64,000 nucleotides of DNA, taken from CAWCTD01 sp963798455 (GTDB lineage: Bacteria > Acidobacteriota > Terriglobia > Bryobacterales > Bryobacteraceae). The notes under the pieces are model-generated. The model did not search any database, had not been told where the DNA came from, and worked only from the letters and a program-made list of their open reading frames with translations. Made by a program: the position numbers and the translations under genes. Numbering within the stretch: the stretch's first letter is position 1; the number at the start of each line of letters is the position of its first letter. Below are positions 9,108 through 18,101 of the stretch, in pieces. The DNA lies in contig CAWCTD010000003.1 of assembly GCA_963798455.1 (NCBI GenBank), positions 4,092,001 through 4,156,000 on the forward strand, written 5' to 3'.

Positions 9108-10244
9108 TCAACCGGCCCCGCTCGACTGCGGCAAGGCCACGTCAACGGATTTCGGGCGCTTCTCCGCTCCCTTGAACGCCGCGATGGCCACCGTTCGATA
9201 GGCCAGGTGCGCAAACTTCGAATAGGGCGCGTACAAAAAGAGCGCAAAGATCAACACCAGGTGAACGAAGTAGACCGGATACATGACGCGCAACTGCGCC
9301 AGCCGAAGGACCTCCGAAATCAGGCCGGTAGCCGCCACCCCGCTGAGCGTCAGCAGAAAGAACCAGTCAAAATAGGTACTGGCGGCCCTTTGGCGCGGGT
9401 CCCCCGCCCGATCCACAAACATTAGCGCCAGCCCGGCTAGAACCACGACCGCGCACAAATTGGCGAAAAGCTTCGCGGGATGCAGCAACGGCAGCGGGGT
9501 ATGCATCACTCCGAACATGGTCCCGATACCCACAACTGTCCCCACCAGCGCAAGACCCGCGAATCCCCACAGCGTCAGCAGGTGACCCCAGAACCGGGTA
9601 CGGCCATCGCCGCACTTGGCGAACCGCTCGTGGGTGGCGATCACGGACAGGGCGGGCAGAAGACCCGTCATGATGTCGCCCGGGCCAGACGTTCTCAACG
9701 CCGTGATGAATCTGTAAAGACTTACCGCCAAGGCCAGCACAACCAGGCCAGCCACGGTAAAAAAGAGCATCTCGAGAATAGGGATCGGGAACGCGTTTGC
9801 GAATTCAAGCTTTTCGGTGGGCGGGCCCTTTGGCGCCCAGAGCAAAATGGCCGTGAAGATCATCGCCGGCAACAAGAATAGAGCCGGCCACAGCTTTGAG
9901 CTGGCCACCATCCTCCCCACAAACGCAGGGAACGAGAAGCACTTGATGGCTTCCCGCCGCAGGGCGCCCAGCACGTCACCCGGCCTGGCTCCGCGGGGGC
10001 AGTAGGTAGTGCACTGGCCGCAGTTTTGGCAGAGCCAGATGGCTGGATCGGTTAGCACCCTGTCCTTGAGCCCCCACTGTGCCTCGATCATCTGTTTGCG
10101 GGGGAATGGCGCATCCTCCGGCGAGAGCTGGCAAACCGTCGAGCACGTGGCGCACTGAAAGCACTTCTTCAGATCGCCCCCGCCCGAGGCGAGCACGGCC
10201 CGGATGAAATCCGTATCGGGTTTGACCAGAGTAGCCGCGGTCAT
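9108..10244 (-). CDS. qmoC: QmoC, Fe-S/cytochrome b membrane subunit of Qmo
   Basis: 378 aa fusion of an HdrC-like N-terminal ferredoxin domain (CFQCATCSTVC and CQNCGQCTTYCPRG) with an HdrE-like cytochrome b domain of about six membrane helices from residue ~115. His residues such as GHLLTLWG and PVYFVHLVL can bind heme b. QmoC passes quinol electrons to QmoA/QmoB and on to AprAB. It starts 2 bp after qmoB. Length is typical. Confidence 0.95.
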   Translation of the reverse strand: MTAATLVKPDTDFIRAVLASGGGDLKKCFQCATCSTVCQLSPEDAPFPRKQMIEAQWGLKDRVLTDPAIWLCQNCGQCTTYCPRGARPGDVLGALRREAIKCFSFPAFVGRMVASSKLWPALFLLPAMIFTAILLWAPKGPPTEKLEFANAFPIPILEMLFFTVAGLVVLALAVSLYRFITALRTSGPGDIMTGLLPALSVIATHERFAKCGDGRTRFWGHLLTLWGFAGLALVGTVVGIGTMFGVMHTPLPLLHPAKLFANLCAVVVLAGLALMFVDRAGDPRQRAASTYFDWFFLLTLSGVAATGLISEVLRLAQLRVMYPVYFVHLVLIFALFLYAPYSKFAHLAYRTVAIAAFKGAEKRPKSVDVALPQSSGAG

Positions 10245-10246
10245 GC

Positions 10247-12514
10247 CTAAAATCCCTTGTACGGATTGGGACCCATGTCCCGAATCCTGTCCACGAAATC
10301 ATTGAACAGCGCCGGCAGCTTGTTCCACTCGCTGATGGCCAACTGCGTCGACTGAAGCCGCTCCGGCTCCAGTTGAAGCCGTTGGAGCGTTTCCTTGACG
10401 TTCTCCAGACGCCGGTTGGCAAGTTCGCTGCCCCTGACGAAGTGACACTGATAATCCTCGCCGTACTTGCACCCGACCAGCATCACGCCGTCGATCCCGC
10501 GGGAGAGTGCATCGGCGATCCAGACGATATTGACCGATCCGAGACACCGGACCGGGATCACGCGCACGCTGGCGTCATGGTGCAAGCGCTCCAGACCGGC
10601 GACGTCGAGGGCCGGGTAGGCATCGTTCTCGCACATCAACACCAGCACCCGCGGCTTTTCCTCGGTTTCGTCCGGGACCTCAATCGCTTTGATCATGGAG
10701 GCGATCATGTCCACCGAGTAGTTCTTGAAGGAAATGATCCGCTCAGGGCAGGCGCCCAGGCACACGCCGCAGCGGCGGCAACGGTACGGATTCGGCTTCG
10801 GTGTTCCCTTGGCGTCTTCATCGATGGCGCCGAACGGGCACTCTTCGGTGCAACGCTTGCACTGCGTACAGCGCTGCAGGAAGAAACTCGGGTAATAGGC
10901 GTCTCCGCTCCGGGGATGCACCGCCTGCCCGCTTGAGGCCAGTTCCACGGACTGAATGGCTTTCAAGGCGGCGCCCAGGGCGTCGTCCTCGGCATGAGCC
11001 GCATCCATGGGCGCGCGGACGGCCCCCGCGGCGTAGATTCCCGTGCGCCGCGTTTCATAAGGGAAGCAGATGAAATGAGAGTCCGGAAAACCGTCCCTGA
11101 GAACCGGCAGGTCGGGGCCTTGGCGGTACTGAAGATTCAGGATCTCGGTGCCTTCGTGACGCTTGAGATCTTCGGCCTGGCGCGCGGCTTCGTTCCGCTG
11201 ATTTTCCGTCTCGCCCTTCACCATCTTGGCCTGGGCGTCTTCCAAAGCTCGGATGGCTTCCCCGTCGGCGGAGTTGGGGACCATCCCCGTCGCCAGAACC
11301 ACCAGGTCCACATTCAGAATAACGTCCTCGCCCAGCAGCGTGTTTCTGACCGTCACGCCGAGTTTGCCTTCCAGAGCCTTGTCGACTCGCGCCACTTCTC
11401 CCTTGGTGAGGAAGGTCAGAGGGTTGTCCTGGGCCTGGCGATAGAACTGCTCGTACTGCCCAGGTGTGCGCATGTCCTTGTAGATTACATAGACCCTGGC
11501 GTCGGGATTGCTTTCGTGGACATAGCCCGCGTGCTTCAGCGTGGCCATGCAACACACCGACGAGCAGTAGGGCAGTGCGTTCTTGTCCCGCGAGCCCGCG
11601 CATTGGATGAACAGGACATCCTCGACCGGCATCCCGTCCGAGGGGCGGACGATCGGGCCGCCAGCCGCCATCTTCTCCAGGTCCACGTTGGTGATGACGT
11701 TGGGGCTCAGCCCGTAGCCGAGATGGCCGAGGCCCGAGGCGTCGTAAGGCTTCCATCCGGTGGCAAGAACCACCGCGCCTACGCGCACCCCCGCCGTGCC
11801 GGCCTCGCTCTGAATGGTGACGTCGAACATCCCCGGCTGGCCTTCGGTCTTCAAGATCTTCGCGGAAGTGAAGACCTGAATCTTGGGGTGATAGAGCACC
11901 GAATGGATCTTGTCGGCGACGCCGTCGCTGACCGGCGCCACGTAGGGCGCGCTCGTCGGGAAGCGGCTCTTGAGCGTGGCCACAAACCCGCCGAGTTGGG
12001 CCGCCTTCTCTACCAGCACCACCTCATAGCCGGCCCCGGCCGCCTCCAGAGCCGCGGTCAGCCCCGCCATTCCTCCGCCGACGACCAGCAGTTTCTTGGA
12101 CACTACCTCTCCGAGGGGTTCGGGCGGTTCTGTCTTCTGCGCCCTGACGATCCCCATACGCAGGTAGTCCTCGGCCAGCATCTGCGTATCTTCGTCCCCG
12201 GGCTTCTGACACCAGGCCACGTGCTCCCTGAGGTTCACGCGCTCGACCACGACAGACGAGTCGAAAGCGAAAGCATCGGCTTTCACACGTGGAGAGCAGG
12301 CCGCGAGGACGATCCCGTCCACGCCGCCATCGCCCGCAGCGCCGGCGAGATCCTGGCGGATCGTCTGAATGCCTTCCGGCCCGCACAGGAACGGATGAAC
12401 CTTGCAGATCGGGACCTTGTACTCCTTCGTCGCGACCTTTTCCAGCTTGCCCGCGTCAACAGCTTCCCCGATGGAGCACCCCGTGCAGATGTAGACTCCC
12501 AGTCGCTTAGCCAT
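10247..12514 (-). CDS. qmoB: QmoB, HdrA-like flavoprotein with MvhD-like tail
   Basis: 755 aa from ATG 12514 (MAKRLGVYICTGC). An FAD motif LVVGGGMAGLTAALEAAGAG lies near residue 155. Two [4Fe-4S] clusters follow (CTQCKRCTEEC and CRRCGVCLGAC). The C-terminal ~130 residues resemble MvhD/HdrI (VRCLGSVNIVWIADAL, then GCKYGEDYQCHFVRG). The subunit belongs to the quinone-interacting oxidoreductase complex that delivers electrons to APS reductase. The start overlaps the qmoA stop by 8 bp. Confidence 0.95.
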   Translation of the reverse strand: MAKRLGVYICTGCSIGEAVDAGKLEKVATKEYKVPICKVHPFLCGPEGIQTIRQDLAGAAGDGGVDGIVLAACSPRVKADAFAFDSSVVVERVNLREHVAWCQKPGDEDTQMLAEDYLRMGIVRAQKTEPPEPLGEVVSKKLLVVGGGMAGLTAALEAAGAGYEVVLVEKAAQLGGFVATLKSRFPTSAPYVAPVSDGVADKIHSVLYHPKIQVFTSAKILKTEGQPGMFDVTIQSEAGTAGVRVGAVVLATGWKPYDASGLGHLGYGLSPNVITNVDLEKMAAGGPIVRPSDGMPVEDVLFIQCAGSRDKNALPYCSSVCCMATLKHAGYVHESNPDARVYVIYKDMRTPGQYEQFYRQAQDNPLTFLTKGEVARVDKALEGKLGVTVRNTLLGEDVILNVDLVVLATGMVPNSADGEAIRALEDAQAKMVKGETENQRNEAARQAEDLKRHEGTEILNLQYRQGPDLPVLRDGFPDSHFICFPYETRRTGIYAAGAVRAPMDAAHAEDDALGAALKAIQSVELASSGQAVHPRSGDAYYPSFFLQRCTQCKRCTEECPFGAIDEDAKGTPKPNPYRCRRCGVCLGACPERIISFKNYSVDMIASMIKAIEVPDETEEKPRVLVLMCENDAYPALDVAGLERLHHDASVRVIPVRCLGSVNIVWIADALSRGIDGVMLVGCKYGEDYQCHFVRGSELANRRLENVKETLQRLQLEPERLQSTQLAISEWNKLPALFNDFVDRIRDMGPNPYKGF

Positions 12515-13772
12515 GGTGGGCGCTCCTGGCAAGGCATTGCAGCGCTTTCAGCGCTGCGCCGGTCGCATCCTGGATCGATGCGGAGACTTCCTCCGGCCGC
12601 CGTACGCAGCCCGCGCCGTACATACCTATGTTTTCGGGCTTGTTGGACACAAAGCGGAACTCGTCCAGGGCCAGACCCGCGGGCAGCCCTTCCGTCTGGG
12701 GAACGATGCCCGTGGCCAGAATCAGAAGGCTGACTCTGCGGGTGATTCGCTTGCCGCCCAGAACATCCTCGGCGGTCACCAGGATATCCTTGGTCGCCGG
12801 GTCCTCCTCCACCTTGGCCGCCTTGCCCTTGATCAACTCTACGTTCCCGCCGTTCGCCACCTTGTCGTAGAACTCCTCCAGCCGGCCGGGCGTGCGGATG
12901 TCGATGTAGAAGATCGTGATCTTCGCATCGGGGTATTGAGAACGAATGTAGGTGGCCTGCTTCAGCGAGGCCGAGCAGCAAACAGCCGAGCAGTAGGGCA
13001 GGTGGTTCTCGTCGCGGCTGCCGGCGCACTGGACGAAGCCGACCTCAGCAGGCGGCTGTCCGTCCGACGGCCTCAGGACCTTGCCGCCGGTGGGCCCATT
13101 CGGCGAAGCGAGGCGCTCCATGATGACGTTGGTCACCACGTTGGCGCATTTTCCGTAGCCCAGGTTGTCCAGTTTGCCGGCGTCATAGGGTGCCCACCCC
13201 GTGGCTGCGATCACAGCCGCCACGCGGAAGGTCTTTTGTTCTGCCTGCTGGCCGAGGTCGACGGCGTCGTATTTGCACGCTTCCACACAAGCCTTGCACG
13301 CATCCTGGCAAGCGCTTCGGTCGATTACGTAACGCGCCGGGAAGGCCGCGTTGTATGGGAGATAGGCTGCCTTGGTAGCGGACAGGCCGTAGTTGAAATC
13401 ATCCTGCCTCTTGGCGGGACAAGCCTCAGCGCAATCGCCGCAAACAGTGCATGCTTCGGTGACATACCGGGGCGACAGCCTGATGACGGCCTCGTAGTCC
13501 CCTGGTGAGCCCGAGAGCTTCTCCAGTTGGGCCATCGTGAGCACTGTGATCCTGGAATTGGTCCGGATGCGGCGGAAGTTGATCTCCAGCCCGCAGCCGG
13601 GCGGGCACAGCTTCGGGAAGTACTGGTTCATTCGAGCGACCCGGCCGCCGAGGTAGGGAGATTTCTCCACCAGGACCACATCGCAGCCGGCTTCCGCCGC
13701 CTCGATGGCGGCGGTCATGCCGGCGATGCCGCCGCCCAGGACCAAAATCGATTTCCCGTTCCCTGCTGTCAC
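12507..13772 (-). CDS. qmoA: QmoA, HdrA-like flavoprotein of the Qmo complex
   Basis: 421 aa from a GTG at 13772, chosen because AGGAGG lies 8 bases upstream and the GTG overlaps the upstream stop codon (TAGTG). It has an FAD fold (LVLGGGIAGMTAAIEAAEAG), a Cys cluster CTVCGDCAEACPAK near residue 110, and further cysteines CQDACKACVEAC. It pairs with QmoB and QmoC in electron transfer from menaquinol to AprBA. Length is close to known QmoA (about 410 aa). Confidence 0.95.
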   Translation of the reverse strand: MTAGNGKSILVLGGGIAGMTAAIEAAEAGCDVVLVEKSPYLGGRVARMNQYFPKLCPPGCGLEINFRRIRTNSRITVLTMAQLEKLSGSPGDYEAVIRLSPRYVTEACTVCGDCAEACPAKRQDDFNYGLSATKAAYLPYNAAFPARYVIDRSACQDACKACVEACKYDAVDLGQQAEQKTFRVAAVIAATGWAPYDAGKLDNLGYGKCANVVTNVIMERLASPNGPTGGKVLRPSDGQPPAEVGFVQCAGSRDENHLPYCSAVCCSASLKQATYIRSQYPDAKITIFYIDIRTPGRLEEFYDKVANGGNVELIKGKAAKVEEDPATKDILVTAEDVLGGKRITRRVSLLILATGIVPQTEGLPAGLALDEFRFVSNKPENIGMYGAGCVRRPEEVSASIQDATGAALKALQCLARSAHHG

Positions 13773-14596
13773 TAAACGTCCTCCTGAGCGGATACGGAAT
13801 CCTGCGCTCCCCGGCCCGGTGCGACGTTCTTCCGCATCCTCATGGTTCTGTCGCCGCACAAGCTGAACCGCAGCCACTGCATGGCGAACTCCAGCAGTTC
13901 CTCGTCGTCACTACGAATCGCTTCCACCCGGGCTTCGTCCACCTCGAAAAGTGTGAGGAATCGCGTCTCGAAGACGAACCGGCGGAAGCGGTCGAGGTCG
14001 AAGCAGGCCATGTAGTACATGTCCATTTTCTCGGGCTTCAGCTCTTCGTCTTTGTCCCAGAAGTCGTGGAGCATGAGGTCGCGGAACGAGGCGCCCATCA
14101 TTTCGTACTCCTCGATCCCCTGATCCGCCAGCCACTGGCGGACGGTCAAGGTCGGCCCCTGGTCGTGGCCGTGACACAGGTCCTCTCGAATCAGGAAATG
14201 GAATCCACGCTCCGACGGAGAGGGGTTCTTGGGTTCGGCAACGCCCAGCGGGTACATGCGGCAGGCCCACGGACGATCGGCGTAGACGCCGCAGCCCCCG
14301 TCCGTCACGAAGGGGCAACGCTTGGTCTCGGGGTCCATCCGGAGGAGGACCGCCGGGACTTTTTGTTCCTTGGTGAAAGGCGACAGCGTGTACGTGTCCA
14401 GAAACTCGGAAGAATCGATCCCTAGAGACCGCTTGAGCCTGAGCACGTCGTAGGGAGTCAGAACGATCGAAACGTTGGCACAGCAGCGTGTGAAGCAGTC
14501 CAGCGAACGGCTGCACCCGAAAGTGAAGCGATCATCCAGTGTCAACCTGGGGGCGTCACGCAGAATGCTCTCTTGAGTCAAGGTTTCGCCGGACAT
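13772..14596 (-). CDS. YkgJ-family cysteine-cluster protein
   Basis: 274 aa from ATG 14596 with AAGGAAGAG upstream. The N-terminal half contains the CxxC-type cluster of the YkgJ/UPF0153 family: CSRSLDCFTRCC, then CPFVTDGGCGVYADRPWACRMYP. This family is thought to bind a metal or Fe-S centre, but its function is unknown. It is coupled on both sides, overlapping the zinc-ribbon gene by 19 bp and the qmoA start by 1 bp. The operon position between apr and qmo suggests assembly or maturation of these complexes (inference). Confidence 0.8.
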   Translation of the reverse strand: MSGETLTQESILRDAPRLTLDDRFTFGCSRSLDCFTRCCANVSIVLTPYDVLRLKRSLGIDSSEFLDTYTLSPFTKEQKVPAVLLRMDPETKRCPFVTDGGCGVYADRPWACRMYPLGVAEPKNPSPSERGFHFLIREDLCHGHDQGPTLTVRQWLADQGIEEYEMMGASFRDLMLHDFWDKDEELKPEKMDMYYMACFDLDRFRRFVFETRFLTLFEVDEARVEAIRSDDEELLEFAMQWLRFSLCGDRTMRMRKNVAPGRGAQDSVSAQEDV

Positions 14597-14865
14597 GACA
14601 GATCTCTTCCTTCGGTTATGATGCCGCCCTTGAGCGCTTCCTTCGACCACACGGGGAGCGGTCCCGTTTCCATGGTGGTTGGATCCAGGCGGTATCTGTA
14701 CGACGCAGTGACATTGAACTGACTGAGCATCCAGGCCCAGCCGCAGACGAAGTAAGGGCACTCATCGTTGAAGCACACGTACTGGAACTCGCCGCTCCAC
14801 GTGCTCAACTGGGGGTTCTCCCAGCGCAGCATGGGTTGATCGCAGTACCGACACTGGATAGCCAT
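14578..14865 (-). CDS. Small zinc-ribbon-like protein of the apr-qmo region
   Basis: 95 aa from ATG 14865 (MAIQCRYCDQPM); an in-frame TTG at 14883 is an alternative. Four cysteines in two pairs (CRYC and CFNDEC, then PYFVCGW) look like a zinc ribbon or rubredoxin-like knuckle. Aromatic residues are abundant. I recall similar small proteins near apr/qmo genes of sulfate reducers, but no function is assigned. It overlaps the next gene by 19 bp, so it is co-translated with the YkgJ-like protein. Confidence 0.7.
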   Translation of the reverse strand: MAIQCRYCDQPMLRWENPQLSTWSGEFQYVCFNDECPYFVCGWAWMLSQFNVTASYRYRLDPTTMETGPLPVWSKEALKGGIITEGRDLSCPAKP

Positions 14866-14898
14866 TTGCCCGCTCACAGCCAAATTCTTCTTTCTGGA

Positions 14899-14921
14899 GT
14901 CCCCGCTTAGGCGGCGGGGAC
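14899..14921. repeat. Inverted repeat in the aprA to zinc-ribbon spacer
   Basis: Perfect 8-base arms GTCCCCGC and GCGGGGAC flank a 7-base loop. It lies in the ~100-bp spacer after aprA. On the minus strand no T-run follows, so it is not a classical terminator. It is the third strong GC stem placed between cistrons of the sulfur operon. Confidence 0.6.
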
Positions 14922-14966
14922 CCCAGTGCAGCCTTCAAGGCGCTAGCCGCCGAGCAGCTCGTGCTC

Positions 14967-16876
14967 CTAGGCTTGCGGGAACAAGTGCAGAATCGGGCGC
15001 TTGAGTCGTCTCCCATTTGCCCGACTTGGGATCGTACTTGCAGTTCGCGAACGCGAGCCAATCCTGCTCGTCCATCTTCGGCTTGTCGGAGCGGAAGTAG
15101 TATCCCGGCCAGCGCGTCTCCTGACGGAACAGGATGGTCCGGACATGCGCTTCCGCCTGCCACATGCGATGGACGTTCTCCCAGCAGCGCATGAGTTCGT
15201 GCAGGTTCGAAGCGGCCAACTGCTCCGCGTCTTCCCTGAGGAAGTCCAGCAACTCCAGAGCACGGTTGAGAAGCGCCTCGTTGGTGATGAATTGGGCGCT
15301 GATGCCGGCGGCGTATTCGTCCATGATCTTCTGCAACCGGAACATGAACATCCGCGGCTTGATGTAGTTGGGGTTGATCTCCGGGTCCGTCGTAGCGCCC
15401 TTATGCTGCTCATAGACGTCCAGGGGCTTCAGGATCTGGGCCTTCAAGGCATCGACCGCGGCCTGGTCCAGCTTGGGCGCCTGGTTGTTTTCCACGATGA
15501 ACTTGATGGCGGCCTTGGCCGCGATGCGCCCCTCGGCGTGCGAACCGGAAGAGAACTTGTGGCTGGAGGCGCCCGAGGCGTCGCCCGCGCAGAACAAGCC
15601 CTTCACCGTGGACATGTTGGCAGTAACCCCAGAAGTACTCGCTCTTGGTTTCGGCCGTCTGTAGATCTTCCGGCCCGCTCACCCAGGCGCCGGAAGCGCC
15701 GGAGTGGGAACCGATGAAGTACGGCTCGGCAGCGGCGATTTCGGAGCTCCGCTCCTCGGGCTGCACGTTGCTGGCGGCCCAGAGAATCGCCTGGGAGATG
15801 GTCATGTCGAGGAAGTCTTCCCAGGCTTCCGACTCGAGCTCCTTCATCTTCTTCTTGTAGGCCTTCGGGTCGTCCTTGTAGGCGTTGGCGATGTTCTGGA
15901 TGGCCTGCTCCGTCCGCATGTAGATGGGGCCTTTGCCTTCCATAATGTCCAACATGCCGAGGTAGTTGCGCAGGTTCGCGGGAATGGGTTTCACCCTTCC
16001 GTACGGCACCCATTTCTCGAGTTCCGGCTTCCGCTCAACCATGTAGTTGCCGCCCTGCGAGTTGGTCGCGACGGACTTGAACAGCAGGAACCACGCCCCC
16101 ACCGGACCATAAGCGTCCTTGAAGCGGACTGGGATGAAGCGCACCTCCTGGCAGGTCATCTCCGCGCCGGCCTTGATCGTGAAGTACGCCGAGGAGCCTG
16201 AGTTCCATGGTGGATACCAGGCGCGGCCCATGCCTTCGCCGGAGCTCCTGGGCTTGAACACGTGTACGGCGCCACCCATGGCGACCAGGGTAGCCTTCGC
16301 CTTGAATACGTAGAACTTGTCCTCGCGCACCGAGAAGCCCACTGCGCCCGCGCACCGGTCGCCGTCCATCAGCGGCCCCACGATGAAGATGCGCTCGAAG
16401 ATTTGCCCGGCCGCGCCGTCCTGGAGCAGGGCGTTCTTGGCGGCTTCGGCCACCACGACTTTGTAGGACTCGCCGTTGATCATGAGCTGCCACCGGCCCT
16501 CATGCACGTAGTTGCCGGCCTCGTCCTTCCAGATCGGCAGTCCCCATTTCTCGAACAGGTGAACGGTCGAGTCCACGTGCCGGGCGATGTTGGCCACCAG
16601 GTCCTCCCGGGTGACGCCCATGAGATCGTTGCGCACGTAGTCGACGTAGTCCTTGACGGTGTTCGCGCCGTCCCTAAGGCCGACGTATTGATTGATGGCG
16701 GAGAGGCCCATGGCCACTGCGCCGGAGCGATCCACGGCGGCCTTGTCCACGAGCGTCACCTTCAGGCCGTTCTGTTTGGCCCAGTAGGCCGCTTCGACCG
16801 CGGCCCCGCAGGCGGCCATGCCGCCGCCGAGAATTAAAAGATCAGTGTCTACGATTACAGTTTCAAAGTTGGCCAT
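14967..16876 (-). CDS. aprA: AprA, APS reductase alpha subunit (two 1-base frameshifts in the sequence)
   Basis: FAD-binding fold LILGGGMAACGAAVEAAYWA, then DRSGAVAMGLSAINQYVG. Reduces adenosine 5'-phosphosulfate to sulfite plus AMP with AprB. The frame breaks at 15622-15623 and again at 15003-15004. At each break the surplus base leaves two synonymous options adjacent: TAC/TAT before GCC-AAC-ATG, and ACT/ACC before AAG-CGC. Removing one base at each restores a 635-aa protein reading GYANMSTVKGLF in the middle and ending TTKRPILHLFPQA at a TAG at 14967. Without the second correction the frame runs on to 14935 with an atypical Ala/Arg-rich tail. I read this as a consensus artefact; the gene is probably intact. 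Confidence 0.93.
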
Positions 16877-16888
16877 CTGGTTCCTCCC

Positions 16889-17329
16889 CTAGTGCTTCAG
16901 CGTGAAAACTTCCGGCAACCCCGTGGAAGCCGGTTCGGTAAACAGAGCCGAGCTCGCCAGGTCACCACCGGTTGCGAAGCCGCCGTCCGGCGCCGCCGAC
17001 CCCTCCGGGGTGGTGCGGATCGGAAACTTGAAGCGCTTGATCATGCCGTTGCGGAACTTCACGGTCCACAAGATGGAATCCGTGGAGCGCAGCGGCGTGG
17101 CGGAGGCGCCCATGGGAACAAAGTCAGCGTATCCGCGGACTTCGACTGCCTGGGTGGGGCAAATCTTGACGCAGTTGTAGCACTCCCAGCACATCGTAAC
17201 GTCGCGGTTGGTAGCTTTCATGGTCGCCTTATCGAGGACCATGAGATCGTTGGGGCAAATGTACTGGCAAGCGGTCTTGTCTAGCGCTTTGCACCCGTCG
17301 CACTTCTCAGGATTGACGTAGCTTGGCAT
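16889..17329 (-). CDS. aprB: AprB, APS reductase beta (ferredoxin) subunit
   Basis: 146 aa. Two [4Fe-4S] clusters: CDGCKALDKTACQYIC and CWECYNCVKICP. A C-terminal extension (WTVKFRNGMIKRFKFPIRTT) wraps AprA in the known structure. It lies 12 bp upstream of aprA and is the first gene of the core sulfur operon after the MarR-type gene. Length is typical. Confidence 0.96.
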   Translation of the reverse strand: MPSYVNPEKCDGCKALDKTACQYICPNDLMVLDKATMKATNRDVTMCWECYNCVKICPTQAVEVRGYADFVPMGASATPLRSTDSILWTVKFRNGMIKRFKFPIRTTPEGSAAPDGGFATGGDLASSALFTEPASTGLPEVFTLKH

Positions 17330-17348
17330 TCAACCACCTTTTCCTTCC

Positions 17349-17993
17349 CTACTTGGCGCCGATTGCCGGGCTGGCGACCGGTGCCTGTCTTTCGCTTCTG
17401 TGAAGCTTGTAGAAACACTTGCGCCGACCTACTTCCCCAAACCTGCACTGGTCGCGGACATACACCTCACACTGCAGGCAGATGGCGTCCGGGTCGGCGC
17501 CATGACTGACAATGACACCCGCGAGCCGGTCCAGAATTTGCGCGGTCTGTCTCAGATCTCCCGCCGAGAACTGCGCAAAAACCTTCGCGACCAACTGGTC
17601 ACGAGAGGCTTCGTAAGCCTCTATAAGGCGGCGGCCGGCTTCGGTCAAAAATAGCTGGCTGGACCTGCGGTCCGCCTGGACTTCGACACGTCGCAGCAGT
17701 CTGCGCCGGACCAACTTATCCACCGCCTTGCTGGCGGCGGCGTTGCTGACCCCGAGAAAGGCCGCCGCGTCGCTGATGATGTGGTCGTCCGTATGTGCCA
17801 CCAGGTAGAGGAGCTTGAGCTGCGCAAAACTGAGCTTTTCCCCTGCCACATCACGCAGAATTTTCTTCTCGATGACCTCGCGGACCGACCAGGCAAACAC
17901 TCGCGCGCTGCTGAGGAACTCGTTGCTCAAGTCCGGCGTAATCATCTCTGCACTACACCGCGCTCCGGGGCCAAATATGACTCCCGAACTCAT
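17349..17993 (-). CDS. MarR-type regulator with a Cys-rich C-terminal tail
   Basis: Up to 214 aa. A MarR winged-helix core spans about residues 50-150 (LKLLYLVAHTDDHIISDAAAFLGVSNAAASKAVDKLVRR). After the dimerisation helix the tail carries CLQCEVYVRDQCRFGEVGRRKC, a possible Fe-S or zinc site, so redox or sulfide sensing is plausible. It is 19 bp upstream of aprB, in the same direction, and probably controls the sulfur operon. The start is uncertain: ATG 17993, or ATG 17945 (MITPDLSNEF). The first 10 codons of the long form lie inside a duplicated regulatory block (see 17966-18066), which favours the shorter form. Confidence 0.75.
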   Translation of the reverse strand: MSSGVIFGPGARCSAEMITPDLSNEFLSSARVFAWSVREVIEKKILRDVAGEKLSFAQLKLLYLVAHTDDHIISDAAAFLGVSNAAASKAVDKLVRRRLLRRVEVQADRRSSQLFLTEAGRRLIEAYEASRDQLVAKVFAQFSAGDLRQTAQILDRLAGVIVSHGADPDAICLQCEVYVRDQCRFGEVGRRKCFYKLHRSERQAPVASPAIGAK

Positions 17994-18066
17994 GTTTGGG
18001 AGGTCTGGAATTTACTTCACCACGTACAATTTAAACCTGATTAACTCTTAGCGCAAGACCTTTTTT
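17966..18066 (-). promoter_or_regulatory. Regulatory block copy A upstream of the MarR-type gene
   Basis: About 98 bp here match, in inverted orientation, 22467-22564. Shared blocks read on the minus strand include CTTGCGCTAAGAGTTAATC, GGTTTAAATTGTAC, AAGTAAATT and GTCATATTTG. The imperfect dyad at 18013-18026 corresponds to the better dyad in the other copy. An AT-rich core in a GC-rich genome fits a promoter plus operator. Because it lies directly ahead of a MarR-family gene, autoregulation through this element is the simplest reading. Confidence 0.7.
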
Positions 18067-18101
18067 AGAGAATAAGACCTTGATGACTGAAACCATTGAA
18101 A

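Noticed and set aside
15003..15623. Programmed ribosomal frameshifting in aprA
   Set aside because: No slippery heptamer or downstream stem was seen, and the sites share the two-allele signature of carAB.
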